A stretch of 17,363 nt of DNA from ECT2AJA-044 sp965658225 (GCA_965658225.1 CBFHRK010000042.1:1-17363), one strand, 5' to 3'. Positions 1-7,603 are shown, numbered from the stretch's first letter. The notes: a model not told the origin generated them from the sequence alone. Numbers and translations are program-made.

Positions 1-431
1 AAATTGACCCATCCAATAACCAATACATTCATGAATAGGCCTAAATAGACCGCTTTGAAACCCCGCAAAAAGGCTGCTTGTTTACCCGAGTAGCGCAGTT
101 CTATAAACTCTACTTCGGTAAGGATTTGCGCCCGCCGCCATAATCGAGCAAAGAAAAAAGTAGTGAGCATTCCGCCCATTAAATAGGACCACCACAACCA
201 ATTTCCACTAATTCCATGTTGGCCAACTAATTCGGTAACCGCTAGAGGAGTATCGGCCGCAAAAGTGGTTGCCACCATCGAAATCCCCGCTAAATACCAC
301 GGAAAGTTTCGTCCGCCAAGAAAAAACTCGGTAATGTTTTTCCCCGCTCTTTTTCTGAAATACAGGCCAATAGCCGTTGACAGCGCGAAAAATGTAATTA
401 AAAGGACCCAGTCGAGCGTGCTTAATACCAT
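1..431 (-). CDS. Sodium:solute symporter family protein, N-terminal part (truncated by window edge)
   Basis: Translating the minus strand from the ATG at 431 gives 143 uninterrupted codons running off the window. The protein opens with a hydrophobic helix (about residues 8-26), then GGRNFPWYLAG (39-49), a second helix with a TTFAADTP stretch (55-62), a third helix near 78-97, LTEVEFIELRY (104-114), and a fourth hydrophobic stretch from about 125. This is the start of the SSS (SLC5-like) fold, in which Na+ drives uptake of a sugar, amino acid or similar solute across the inner membrane. The full protein is usually above 500 aa, so most of it lies outside. The substrate cannot be told. An in-frame ATG at 449 exists, but a TAnnTTTG box at 437-444 lies between the two ATGs, so 431 is preferred. 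It is divergent from the methyltransferase operon. Confidence 0.85.
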   Translation of the reverse strand, partial: MVLSTLDWVLLITFFALSTAIGLYFRKRAGKNITEFFLGGRNFPWYLAGISMVATTFAADTPLAVTELVGQHGISGNWLWWSYLMGGMLTTFFFARLWRRAQILTEVEFIELRYSGKQAAFLRGFKAVYLGLFMNVLVIGWVN

Positions 432-436
432 GAAGG

Positions 437-444
437 CAAAACTA
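437..444 (-). promoter_or_regulatory. Candidate Bacteroidota -7 box for the symporter gene
   Basis: The minus strand reads TAGTTTTG, a full match to the TAnnTTTG consensus used by the Bacteroidota housekeeping sigma factor. Only 5 nt separate it from the ATG at 431. I see no clear -33 TTG at the usual spacing, so the call rests on the box and its position. Confidence 0.4.
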
Positions 445-454
445 TACATTTAGC

Positions 455-462
455 TACATTTG
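455..462 (+). promoter_or_regulatory. Candidate Bacteroidota -7 box for the rlmL-priA operon
   Basis: TACATTTG matches TAnnTTTG exactly and lies 4 nt before the ATG at 467. Transcription would start at or just inside that codon, giving a leaderless mRNA, or a leader of about 30 nt if translation starts at the in-frame ATG at 497. No -33 TTG is evident at the normal spacing. Confidence 0.45.
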
Positions 463-466
463 ACAC

Positions 467-1630
467 ATGTTACCACAAAATGATGAACTAAGGGAAATGG
501 TGGCCACCACCGTGCAAGGACTCGAAGAGACTTTAGCCTTAGAATTGCTTCAATTAGGAGCCCAAAATATTGAACCTGTAAACCGCGCTGTGAAGTTTCA
601 CGGCGACCTAGGGTTTATTTACAAAGCGAATAGAACTTTGAGAACCGCCCTGCGCATTCTCGTTCCCATTCATAAGTTTCAAGCAAGCCGAGAGGCCGGA
701 CTCTACCAAGGTGTGAAGTCACTCCCTTGGTCCGAGTGGATTGGGCTCGATCAAACATTCGCTGTGCACGCAGTGCTCGTGAATGCACCTATTACGCATT
801 CGCATTTCGCTGCTTTGAAAGTAAAAGATGCTATTGCCGATCGTATTTCAGAAGATAAAGGAAGTAGGCCCGATGTCGATACTCGAAGTCCCGATTGGAG
901 CATTCACATACTTTGGAGTGGAGATCGCGTACAAGTTTCATTAGACAGTTCCGGCGACTCCTTGCATAGAAGAGGGTACAAAGTGAACTTCGGAAAAGCG
1001 CCCGTAAGTGAAGTGTTAGCAGCCGGAATGCTACTTATGACCCATTGGGATGGAAAAGGTGATCTCATTGATCCGTTTTGCGGATCGGGAACCATACTTA
1101 CCGAGGCCGCTATGATTGCCAAAAATATTCCGGCAAACATCCATCGTTCCAAGTTTGCTTATCAGAGTTGGCCCGGTTTTGATGAAGATCTTCAAAATAA
1201 AATTTGGGATGGCTTATTAAACCGCGTCCGCGAATTCGACTATAAAATCTACGGATCCGATCGAAGTTTAAAAGTGGTGCGAGAGGCACAAGAAAACGCG
1301 GAAAGTGCACTACTTGATGATTATATCGAGATCACGGAAAGCGATTTTCGCGATGTAAAAAAGCCTTCACCATTCGGTTTCGTGGTTACAAATCCACCGT
1401 ACGACGTTCGTATGGCCGTGTCTCTTGAATCGGTTTACGGAGAAATTGGCACTTGGTTGAAACACGAATTCAGCGGTTGGAATGCCTATATCTTGGCGCC
1501 AGACGAAGAGGAAGAAACCTATAAATACGTTGGTTTACGACCTAGCCGGAAAGTTCGAGTGATGAACGGTCCCATCAATTGTAGAATACTCGAGTACAAA
1601 CTTTTTAGCGGGAAAAAGAAGGATCAATGA
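467..1630 (+). CDS. rlmL: THUMP-domain class I SAM-dependent 23S rRNA methyltransferase (RlmL N-half type)
   Basis: This 387-aa protein matches the N-terminal half of E. coli RlmL, which makes m2G2445 in 23S rRNA. The start (VATTVQGLEETLALEL, 12-27) and the region to about 160 form the ferredoxin-like plus THUMP RNA-binding part. The Rossmann methyltransferase part carries the SAM loop DPFCGSGT (202-209) and the catalytic NPPY (309-312) typical of N2-guanine or N6-adenine enzymes. The second, RlmK-like m7G2069 half of the E. coli fusion is absent, so this is the stand-alone form. The start is uncertain: the ATG at 467 gives ten extra residues, while the ATG at 497 aligns better with the family N-terminus and would leave a short leader after the box at 455-462. 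Neither has a properly spaced Shine-Dalgarno sequence. The stop overlaps the priA start (ATGA), so the two are translationally coupled. The exact target base is inferred. Confidence 0.88.
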   Translation: MLPQNDELREMVATTVQGLEETLALELLQLGAQNIEPVNRAVKFHGDLGFIYKANRTLRTALRILVPIHKFQASREAGLYQGVKSLPWSEWIGLDQTFAVHAVLVNAPITHSHFAALKVKDAIADRISEDKGSRPDVDTRSPDWSIHILWSGDRVQVSLDSSGDSLHRRGYKVNFGKAPVSEVLAAGMLLMTHWDGKGDLIDPFCGSGTILTEAAMIAKNIPANIHRSKFAYQSWPGFDEDLQNKIWDGLLNRVREFDYKIYGSDRSLKVVREAQENAESALLDDYIEITESDFRDVKKPSPFGFVVTNPPYDVRMAVSLESVYGEIGTWLKHEFSGWNAYILAPDEEEETYKYVGLRPSRKVRVMNGPINCRILEYKLFSGKKKDQ

Positions 1631-4080
1631 GTTCCTATGCCGATATTCTAGTTCCCATACCACTTCCTCGTCTTTTCACTTATTCCATTGCTAAAGACCA
1701 GGAAGTAAAGATCGGACATAGGGTATTGGTGCCTTTAGGTCGCAGAAAAATTTACACGGGCATCGTCAGGCAGATTCACGACGAACCGCCCAGCTTGTAT
1801 AAACCCAAGGAAATATTAGAGGTGTTAGATCCGGCACCGCTGATTGGCGAAACTCAGTTGAAATTCTGGGATTGGATGGCGCGCTACTACGTTTGTTCTC
1901 CAGGAGAAGTAATGACTGCGGCCTTACCGGCCGGATTAAAACTGGAGAGTGAAACACGCGTTCGATGGGTAGCCCAAGAAGAAATAGATCCAGAAGAGCT
2001 CAATGAGAATCAGTTCTTAATTGCTCAGGCTCTTGAGCAACAGAACGAATTAAAGCTTTCTGAAATCTCCGAAATCATCGGAAAAACCACGATCCATCCG
2101 ATCATACAATCCATGATCAAAAAGGAGTGGGTGGAAGTAGTAGAACGGGTAGAGGAAAAATACAAACCGAAAACTGAAATACTGTGGAGGCTGGCATTTT
2201 TAGCCGAAAATGAAGATTTGCTCGAGCTTTCTTTTCAAAACGTGGCGAATGCCCCCAAGCAACGAACAGCTTTATTTCAGTTTCTTGACGATGCTCGATT
2301 AAATCATCCGGGGCGATCTGCTTCGGAATGGCACAAGAAATTTGGAATTGGTCGAGCCGCACTAACCGCCATGCGCGATAAAGGAATTGTGGAATCGTAT
2401 ACCTTCGAGCATTCTCGTCTGTCTTTTAATTCAAATCCGGAAGAAAAAGCTAAGGCGCTATCGCCGGCACAGCAAAACGCACTGGACGAGCTTAAAACGG
2501 CCATAAATACGCGAAAAGTTCAATTACTGCACGGAGTAACCGGTAGCGGCAAAACGGAAATCTACATTCATTTAATTGAAGAGGCTTTGGAACGAGGAGA
2601 GCAAGTGCTGTATTTGCTTCCCGAGATTGCCCTAACTACCCAGATCATTCAGCGTCTTAAAAAGTATTTTGGTGATGCTATAGGCGTGTTCCACAGTCAT
2701 TACAGTCAAAATGAACGAGCAGAGGTGTGGCAAGCTGTAGCGCGATTCCCAGAAGAAAATAGCTATTCCATTGTTTTAGGTGCTCGATCGGCCGTTTTTC
2801 TGCCATTTGAAAATTTGGGCTTAGTCATTGTCGATGAAGAGCACGAATCGTCGTTTAAGCAATTCGATCCGGCCCCCAGGTACCACGGTCGCGATGCAGC
2901 TATTGTTTTAGCGCGCCTTCACGGCGCGATGTGTATTCTCGGTTCTGCCACGCCGAGTTTGGAAAGCTATTACAACGCCAAAATTGGAAAGTATGACTAT
3001 GTATCGCTAACCGATCGTTTTGGTGAATTGCTGCTGCCAGAAGTTCATTTCATCGATTTATCGAAAGAAGAAAAGACACCCGGGCAACCCGTTATTCTTT
3101 CAAAGGAGATGAGAAATAGAATACAAAGTACTTTAGATGATAAAGGTCAAGTTATTCTATTTCAGAACCGTAGGGGTTTCGCGCCCATTTTGGAGTGCCA
3201 GCGTTGTAATTGGACACCCGAGTGTCAAAATTGTGATGTGAGTCTTACCTACCACAAGCAAATCCACACCTTAAAATGTCACTACTGCGGCTTTAGCAGG
3301 CAGTTCCCAACGAAGTGCGAATCGTGCGGACACGATGACCTACGCACAAAAAGCTTCGGAACGGAGCGAATAGAAGAAGAGCTAAGGATTCGTTTTCCAT
3401 CCGCCCGAATAGGGCGAATGGATTGGGATACCACACGACGGAAGCATGCCTATCAAGAAATAATTGATCAATTTGCACGCGGTGAAATGGATATTTTGGT
3501 GGGTACGCAAATGCTCACTAAGGGACTCGATTTCGATGGAGTGCGAATGGTAGGAATATTGGCGGCGGATACAATGATGCAATATCCCGACTTCAGAGCC
3601 TTTGAGCGGGCATTCCAGCTTATGGTCCAGGTATCCGGCCGGGCAGGCCGAAAAGAACAGCGAGGAAAGGTTTATATACAATCGTATAAGCCAGACCACC
3701 CATTGTTGCTGGATGTTCAGAAATCAGATTACGAACGACGGGCTGACTTAGAAATTAAAAAGCGGAAAGAGTTTCATTACCCGCCATTTTACCGTCTGAT
3801 TCGATTAAATATAAGGCATCGTGATCGAGATCGTGTTTCAAGAGCTGCAGAAGCATTGGCGCGACCCCTCAGAAAGCAGTTTCCGCAAGAGGTTCTAGGC
3901 CCCGAATTTCCTGCGATACCCAGAGTACGCAATCAATACCACAAAAACATTATGCTTAAACTCGGCGCAGCTGATAGTTTGAACAGAGCCAAAGAAATGA
4001 TTCGCCAATACATTGAACAATTGAAGGATCATAGCGATTTTAAGGGGGTGCGTGTAGTCATTGATATCGACCCGCAATAA
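1627..4080 (+). CDS. priA: Primosomal protein N' (replication restart helicase PriA)
   Basis: PriA is a 3'-to-5' superfamily 2 helicase that recognises abandoned replication forks and starts reloading of the replicative helicase. At 817 aa the protein is full length. The N-terminal DNA-binding domain starts at ADILVPIPLPRLFTYS (5-20). The helicase core shows Walker A GVTGSGKTE (303-311), Walker B DEEH (403-406), motif III GSATPS (439-444), GTQMLTKGLDF (626-636) and motif VI VSGRAGR (669-675). Eight cysteines (524, 527, 533, 536, 551, 554, 564, 567) form the two zinc-binding clusters inserted between the helicase lobes. The C-terminal domain ends at IDIDPQ. Translation is coupled to the upstream methyltransferase through a 4-nt ATGA overlap. 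All key residues are intact. Confidence 0.98.
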   Translation: MSSYADILVPIPLPRLFTYSIAKDQEVKIGHRVLVPLGRRKIYTGIVRQIHDEPPSLYKPKEILEVLDPAPLIGETQLKFWDWMARYYVCSPGEVMTAALPAGLKLESETRVRWVAQEEIDPEELNENQFLIAQALEQQNELKLSEISEIIGKTTIHPIIQSMIKKEWVEVVERVEEKYKPKTEILWRLAFLAENEDLLELSFQNVANAPKQRTALFQFLDDARLNHPGRSASEWHKKFGIGRAALTAMRDKGIVESYTFEHSRLSFNSNPEEKAKALSPAQQNALDELKTAINTRKVQLLHGVTGSGKTEIYIHLIEEALERGEQVLYLLPEIALTTQIIQRLKKYFGDAIGVFHSHYSQNERAEVWQAVARFPEENSYSIVLGARSAVFLPFENLGLVIVDEEHESSFKQFDPAPRYHGRDAAIVLARLHGAMCILGSATPSLESYYNAKIGKYDYVSLTDRFGELLLPEVHFIDLSKEEKTPGQPVILSKEMRNRIQSTLDDKGQVILFQNRRGFAPILECQRCNWTPECQNCDVSLTYHKQIHTLKCHYCGFSRQFPTKCESCGHDDLRTKSFGTERIEEELRIRFPSARIGRMDWDTTRRKHAYQEIIDQFARGEMDILVGTQMLTKGLDFDGVRMVGILAADTMMQYPDFRAFERAFQLMVQVSGRAGRKEQRGKVYIQSYKPDHPLLLDVQKSDYERRADLEIKKRKEFHYPPFYRLIRLNIRHRDRDRVSRAAEALARPLRKQFPQEVLGPEFPAIPRVRNQYHKNIMLKLGAADSLNRAKEMIRQYIEQLKDHSDFKGVRVVIDIDPQ

Positions 4081-4089
4081 GTTTAGACC

Positions 4090-4464
4090 ATGACGGAGTT
4101 GCAGAAAAATAAAACCTTGGTCCTTGGAGCCTCGCCGAACCCGAGTAGGTATTCTTATTTGGCCACGGAAACGCTTCATCGTCATCAATTGCCCGTTGTA
4201 CCGGTAGGCATTCGCGACGGGGTTATTGACGGTCAAGAAATTGTAGTAGGTAAACCCGATGTATCGGATATTGACACGGTTACGCTTTATGTAGGGCCGT
4301 CCAGACAACCCGAGTACTACGATTATTTGATCGGATTGAGTCCGCGAAGGATTATTTTCAACCCGGGTACAGAAAATCCCGAACTCATTCATCTAGCGGA
4401 AGAAGCCGGAATAGAGACGGAAATAGCGTGCACACTTGTGCTTCTTAATACAGGTCAATACTAA
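4090..4464 (+). CDS. CoA-binding domain protein (YccU-like Rossmann fold)
   Basis: This 124-aa protein is a single Rossmann-type CoA-binding domain. The beta-alpha nucleotide loop is TLVLGASPNPSRYSY (9-23), followed by PVVPVG (35-40), a VTLYVGP strand (64-70), IIFNPGTENPE (88-98) and the characteristic end ACTLVLLNTGQY (113-124). The family resembles the N-terminal nucleotide-binding domain of succinyl-CoA synthetase, but it lacks the catalytic histidine domain and its physiological role is unknown. The gene starts 9 nt after the priA stop, and its own TAA shares a base with the ATG of the next gene (TAATG at 4462-4466), so it sits inside the same transcript. I recognise the family, not a specific function. 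Confidence 0.9.
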   Translation: MTELQKNKTLVLGASPNPSRYSYLATETLHRHQLPVVPVGIRDGVIDGQEIVVGKPDVSDIDTVTLYVGPSRQPEYYDYLIGLSPRRIIFNPGTENPELIHLAEEAGIETEIACTLVLLNTGQY

Positions 4465-4784
4465 TGCTCGAAATAAAATCTAAATCGGAATACGATTCGT
4501 TCATCGCGGCCAATGAAGTGTGTGGTGTTTATTTTTATACTACTACTTGCGGAATCTGCCATGTGCTTAAGCCAAAAGTTTCGGAAGTATTTGAAGAAGC
4601 GGGCTTTCCGGTAGCCAAGGTGAATTTAATGGAACTTTCTTCTTTGGCCGGACCCATGCTTATTATGGGGGTTCCAACGCTCATTGTAATGTTGAATGGA
4701 GTAGAGCAGGAGCGCGAAGGGGCTTATATGCAAATGCCCGACCTTCAAACCAAGCTAGAGAAATTACGCCGTCACCTCGTCTAA
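4464..4784 (+). CDS. Thioredoxin-family protein with CGIC active site
   Basis: The 106-aa cytoplasmic protein has a thioredoxin fold: VYFYTTTCGICHVLKP (22-37) holds the CXXC motif (Cys29, Cys32), and GVPTLIV (69-75) holds the cis-proline (Pro71) that faces the active site. No signal peptide is present. The motif is CGIC rather than the CGPC of classical thioredoxin, and the Trp normally before the first cysteine is Thr28. It is therefore a divergent thioredoxin-like protein whose redox potential or partner probably differs. It is the last gene of the operon, coupled by TAATG to the CoA-binding protein. Its last 21 bp overlap the 3' end of the convergent aminotransferase gene, and I see no terminator between them. 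Confidence 0.88.
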   Translation: MLEIKSKSEYDSFIAANEVCGVYFYTTTCGICHVLKPKVSEVFEEAGFPVAKVNLMELSSLAGPMLIMGVPTLIVMLNGVEQEREGAYMQMPDLQTKLEKLRRHLV

Positions 4785-5951
4785 GCATTCGATTAGCACA
4801 TCGCACGCCCAGTGTATTTGTTCTTCGGTAATAATTAAAGGTGGAGTTACGCGCAGTGCATTTCCCTTGAACAACAGCCAAAACAGAATCAGTCCCTTTT
4901 CCATGGCTCGTTTGGCGACGTCTTGCACCATTTCTGAAGATTCTAAATGAACAGCCAGCATTAATCCTTTTCCGGTCACGGCCTTCACGGCCGGATGAAT
5001 CAGTCGCTCGCGAAAAAGCTTTTCTTTCTTTTCAATTTGATTCATCCAGCCCTCACTAATGAGTGCATTCAAATGGGCCAAGGAAGCCGCTGCGGGTACA
5101 GGGTGTCCGCCAAAGGTGGTAATGTGACCCAGCATTGGGTTGCGTCGAATGGCATCCATTATTTCGGGTGAAGAGATAAATGCTCCAATAGGTAATCCGC
5201 CACCCATTGCTTTGCCAACCACGAGAATATCGGGTGTTATTTCAAAGTGCTCAAATCCAAAGAGTTTACCCGTTCGGCCAAATCCAGGCTGAATTTCGTC
5301 CAATATCAACAAGGCACCTACTTCGTCGCATCGGTTCCGAACGGCCTTTAAGTATCCTTCATTCGGGGTTACAAAACCATTCGCGCCTTGTATGGTTTCG
5401 AGTATGACGGCAGCTGTTTTGTGGTTGATTTCGTTTAAATGATCGAAATTGTTAAAGTCGATAAATCGGATTCCAGGTAACAGCGGTCGCATGGAGCGTG
5501 TCCAATTTAAGTTGCCGGTAACACTTAATGCTCCGTGTGTAGCTCCGTGATAGGCTCCATTAGCCGATACTATTTCACTTCTCCGGGTATGTCTTTTAGC
5601 GAGTTTCAGCGCGCCTTCAATGGCTTCGGTTCCCGAATTGACTAAATAAACACTGGAAAGCGGTGAAGGAAGCAAATCTGCAAGTCGTTTAGAAAGTAAA
5701 ACGGGTTGATCCTGCACATATTCGCCATAGACCATCACGTGGGTATACCGATCGAGTTGTTCCTTTATTGCCTCGGTTATTTTCGGATGTCCGTGGCCTA
5801 AATTATTCGCACTAACTCCCGCAACAAGATCCAAGTATTTTTTACCGTCTTTACCGAAAACATAGCATCCTTCCGCTTTTTCTACTTCGAAGGCCGAAGC
5901 AAAGTCTGTCGTTTGTGCTTGGTGATCAAAAAAGGCCTTTTTAAAATCCAT
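4764..5951 (-). CDS. Class III (fold-type I) PLP-dependent aminotransferase, acetylornithine/GABA aminotransferase-like
   Basis: The 395-aa protein is full length for the class III aminotransferase family, which transfers the omega-amino group of ornithine- or GABA-like donors to 2-oxoglutarate using pyridoxal phosphate. Visible motifs are VAGVSANNLGHGHP (43-56), the phosphate-binding NSGTEA (105-110), the LDEIQPGFGRTGK block (217-229) with Asp218 for the PLP ring nitrogen, and GKAMGGGLPIGA (246-257) with the Schiff-base Lys247. Substrate specificity cannot be read from these motifs, and there are no arginine or lysine biosynthesis genes beside it, so argD or lysine aminotransferase are only possibilities. 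It is a single-gene unit with its own promoter box 4 nt before the ATG, and it converges on the thioredoxin gene with a 21-bp overlap. Confidence 0.93.
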   Translation of the reverse strand: MDFKKAFFDHQAQTTDFASAFEVEKAEGCYVFGKDGKKYLDLVAGVSANNLGHGHPKITEAIKEQLDRYTHVMVYGEYVQDQPVLLSKRLADLLPSPLSSVYLVNSGTEAIEGALKLAKRHTRRSEIVSANGAYHGATHGALSVTGNLNWTRSMRPLLPGIRFIDFNNFDHLNEINHKTAAVILETIQGANGFVTPNEGYLKAVRNRCDEVGALLILDEIQPGFGRTGKLFGFEHFEITPDILVVGKAMGGGLPIGAFISSPEIMDAIRRNPMLGHITTFGGHPVPAAASLAHLNALISEGWMNQIEKKEKLFRERLIHPAVKAVTGKGLMLAVHLESSEMVQDVAKRAMEKGLILFWLLFKGNALRVTPPLIITEEQIHWACDVLIECLDEVTA

Positions 5952-5955
5952 GGAT

Positions 5956-5963
5956 CAAAGATA
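5956..5963 (-). promoter_or_regulatory. Candidate Bacteroidota -7 box for the aminotransferase gene
   Basis: The minus strand reads TATCTTTG, an exact match to TAnnTTTG, and it ends 4 nt before the ATG at 5951. Transcription would begin at or in the start codon, implying a leaderless mRNA. The box directly follows the T-rich tail of the terminator of the upstream operon, so the -33 region would lie inside that terminator hairpin. No TTG is visible at the right spacing. Confidence 0.5.
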
Positions 5964-5995
5964 AACGAAAGAAGAGCGCTGGAGTAGCGCTCTTC
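5964..5995 (-). terminator. Intrinsic terminator of the sigma/anti-sigma/Spy-like operon
   Basis: Bases 5971-5980 (GAAGAGCGCT) and 5986-5995 (AGCGCTCTTC) form a perfect 10-bp stem with a 5-nt loop. On the minus strand the stem is followed by TTTCGTTTAT. It starts 18 nt after the stop codon of the Spy-like gene. Confidence 0.8.
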
Positions 5996-6012
5996 AAATT
6001 CGATGAGAGTGA

Positions 6013-6522
6013 TTATTTCATTAGGCGTTCTCCTTTCGGACCTTCACCTCTTGATCTATCGCCTTGGCCTTTTCGCATGCGCTCAAAAAGCTGACGCCTG
6101 AAGTCGTGTTCTGCCTTGTACAGTGCTGCCACCTGTTCTATATCGAGTACTTCTTTAAACTTCTCGTGGTATTCAATTTTTAGATCGAGTTCTTTCTGTT
6201 CATTGGCAAAACGCTGAGTCATCATTTTGTCTAAGTCTTTTTCAGATACATCTTCAGTAAGCAAATCGTCCCCACTTCGTTTCATTTTTAAACCGTGAAG
6301 CATTTCTGAGCGAATAGCATCGTGTTTTTGTTTGAATTCCTCGTAAACGGGCCAAAAGAGTTTGGCTTGATCAGGACTGAGCGAAAGCTCTTCTGTTATG
6401 AAGCCAATTCTCATGGCTTCTATTTTCTCCACTTCTTCGGGCTTGTCCATCAAGCCGTGAGGCTTTTGGGCGAAAGAACAAGTGCTTACTGCTAGGAGTA
6501 AAATAAGCGCTGTATTTTTCAT
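6013..6522 (-). CDS. Secreted Spy/CpxP (LTXXQ)-like protein, putative sensor partner of the ECF sigma factor
   Basis: From the ATG at 6522 the product is 169 aa with a signal peptide (Lys2, hydrophobic 4-14, probable cleavage after SFA at 16-18). The mature part is helical and charged. It carries RIGFITEELSLSPDQAKLFWPVYEEF (38-63), related to the LTXXQ motif of Spy/CpxP periplasmic chaperones and to Bacteroidota proteins labelled 'sensor of ECF sigma factor'. The C-terminus is rich in Arg, Gly and Lys. The reading frame stays open upstream to 6588, but that start would run into the anti-sigma gene and bury the signal peptide, so 6522 is chosen. The gene begins 28 nt after the anti-sigma stop. 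By family analogy it may sense envelope stress or metal and act on the anti-sigma factor; the trigger is not shown here. Confidence 0.75.
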   Translation of the reverse strand: MKNTALILLLAVSTCSFAQKPHGLMDKPEEVEKIEAMRIGFITEELSLSPDQAKLFWPVYEEFKQKHDAIRSEMLHGLKMKRSGDDLLTEDVSEKDLDKMMTQRFANEQKELDLKIEYHEKFKEVLDIEQVAALYKAEHDFRRQLFERMRKGQGDRSRGEGPKGERLMK

Positions 6523-6550
6523 TTTTAAACTATTTAGTGTTTGTGTTTCC

Positions 6551-6943
6551 TTACATTGATTCATCGTACCAAAAATCGCCCTCAACACCTTCTATGAAAA
6601 GGAGATCATTCCATTCGTCGAGTTCTTGATCGCTTTGAAAAGGTGTATTCGACAAAGCTTCATCAAAAGCCAAATCTTCGAGCATCCAAGCACCTTCTGA
6701 TTCAAAGTATGCCGCAATTTCCTGATCGGTAATGGCGGTTTCATTCGCCGATTCCCAAGGAATAAAAAGCGCTAATAAGAGTACTGCAGCGGCAGCAGCC
6801 AATGTTCTTATCCAAAAAACACGAGGCTTAGCCACCTTGCGTGGATTCTCCGAGGGGATTTTCAGTAATCTCTCTTCGAGGCCGTTAAAGTAGTCCTGAG
6901 GAACTTTAAATTCAGGTTTTGGAAATGAGTCGTTTGCTTTCAT
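6551..6943 (-). CDS. Single-pass membrane protein, probable anti-sigma factor
   Basis: The 130-aa protein has a cytoplasmic N-terminus with EFKVPQDYFNGLEERLL (11-27), a start often seen in small Bacteroidota proteins encoded next to ECF sigma factors, then one transmembrane helix (about 44-63, rich in Ala and Leu). A strongly acidic periplasmic C-terminal half (64-130) follows, with very few basic residues. It has no Cys or His pattern of the zinc-binding anti-sigma domain, so any sigma binding must rely on another fold. The call rests mainly on position: 32 nt after the ECF sigma gene and 28 nt before the secreted Spy-like gene. The role is inferred from context; the topology is read directly. 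Confidence 0.68.
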   Translation of the reverse strand: MKANDSFPKPEFKVPQDYFNGLEERLLKIPSENPRKVAKPRVFWIRTLAAAAAVLLLALFIPWESANETAITDQEIAAYFESEGAWMLEDLAFDEALSNTPFQSDQELDEWNDLLFIEGVEGDFWYDESM

Positions 6944-6975
6944 CGTAATACTAGATGCTAATTCGTTTCTGAGGT

Positions 6976-7518
6976 TTAATTGGAACTGAGTTCCTCTTTA
7001 ATTTTTTGAGTGGCGTGGTGATAGCTCGCTTTTAAGCTACCGATCGTTCCACCAAGTTGCTCCACAATTTGAGCATAGGGTAGATCTTCGAAATATTTTA
7101 GGCTAAAAACAAGTCGTTGTTTTTCAGGTAATCCTTCTACAGCCTTCAAAAATCTTTGCAATTCTTGCTCGCTATCCCAATATCCGGGAGCTTCAGGGTC
7201 TTGTTTCTGGAAATCTGGATCATCAGATTCGGTAGAAAGAAGCTGGATGCGCGATTGTTTCTTTCGAATGTATTGCCGCACTTCATTCGTAGCAATCATT
7301 TTCAGCCATCCTTCAATGGATCCTGGGCCTTTAAAAGAATCTAATCCTTTCCATGCTTTCAGAAAGGTTTCCTGAACCAAATCGTCGGTTAAAGAATGGT
7401 CGAATAGCTGGTGTCGGACATGAAAATATATCGATTTTGAATACGCGTGAACTAAAGCCGTATAAGCCTTTTCAGAGCCTTGGGTAGATTTAATTTCTAA
7501 AAAGATGCGCGTATCCAA
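6976..7518 (-). CDS. ECF-type RNA polymerase sigma factor (sigma-70 family)
   Basis: The 180-aa protein has the two-domain ECF layout. Region 2 (about 17-85) contains DDLVQETFLKAWKGLDSFKG (45-64) and the DNA-contacting GWLKMIATNEVRQYIRKK (70-87). Region 4 (about 118-172) contains LPEKQRLVFSLKYFEDLPYA (130-149) and the recognition helix TIGSLKASYHHATQKI (158-173). A linker of about 30 acidic residues joins them. The start codon is TTG at 7516-7518: an in-frame TAG lies two codons upstream and the next Met is residue 74, inside region 2. The weak start may keep basal levels low. It is the first gene of a three-gene operon with a membrane anti-sigma candidate and a secreted sensor-like protein, the usual layout for envelope-responsive ECF systems. 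No perfect -7 box is seen upstream, so autoregulation is possible but unproven. Confidence 0.93.
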   Translation of the reverse strand: MDTRIFLEIKSTQGSEKAYTALVHAYSKSIYFHVRHQLFDHSLTDDLVQETFLKAWKGLDSFKGPGSIEGWLKMIATNEVRQYIRKKQSRIQLLSTESDDPDFQKQDPEAPGYWDSEQELQRFLKAVEGLPEKQRLVFSLKYFEDLPYAQIVEQLGGTIGSLKASYHHATQKIKEELSSN

Positions 7519-7532
7519 CGAGTACTATTTGG

Positions 7533-7551
7533 AATTAAAGATGCATTAATT
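7533..7551. promoter_or_regulatory. AT-rich inverted repeat upstream of the ECF sigma gene
   Basis: AATTAA (7533-7538) and TTAATT (7546-7551) are perfect inverted copies separated by 7 nt, centred about 24 nt before the sigma start codon. It could be an operator or part of an AT-rich promoter. The arms are short and low in complexity, so chance is a real alternative. Confidence 0.2.
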
Positions 7552-7603
7552 GATCGGAAGTTTAATAATATCACCATTCTTGAAAAGGGAAGGATATAAA
7601 ATG

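Noticed and set aside
265..453. 62-codon open frame on the plus strand near the left end
   Set aside because: It is antisense to the symporter, whose conserved motifs are read clearly on the minus strand.
3895..4392. 165-codon open frame on the minus strand across the end of priA and the CoA-binding gene
   Set aside because: It is antisense to two genes with strong family matches, shows no recognisable motif, and reads as a composition shadow.
6523..6588. Upstream start for the Spy-like gene adding 22 residues
   Set aside because: It would overlap the anti-sigma gene and place non-hydrophobic residues ahead of an otherwise good signal peptide.
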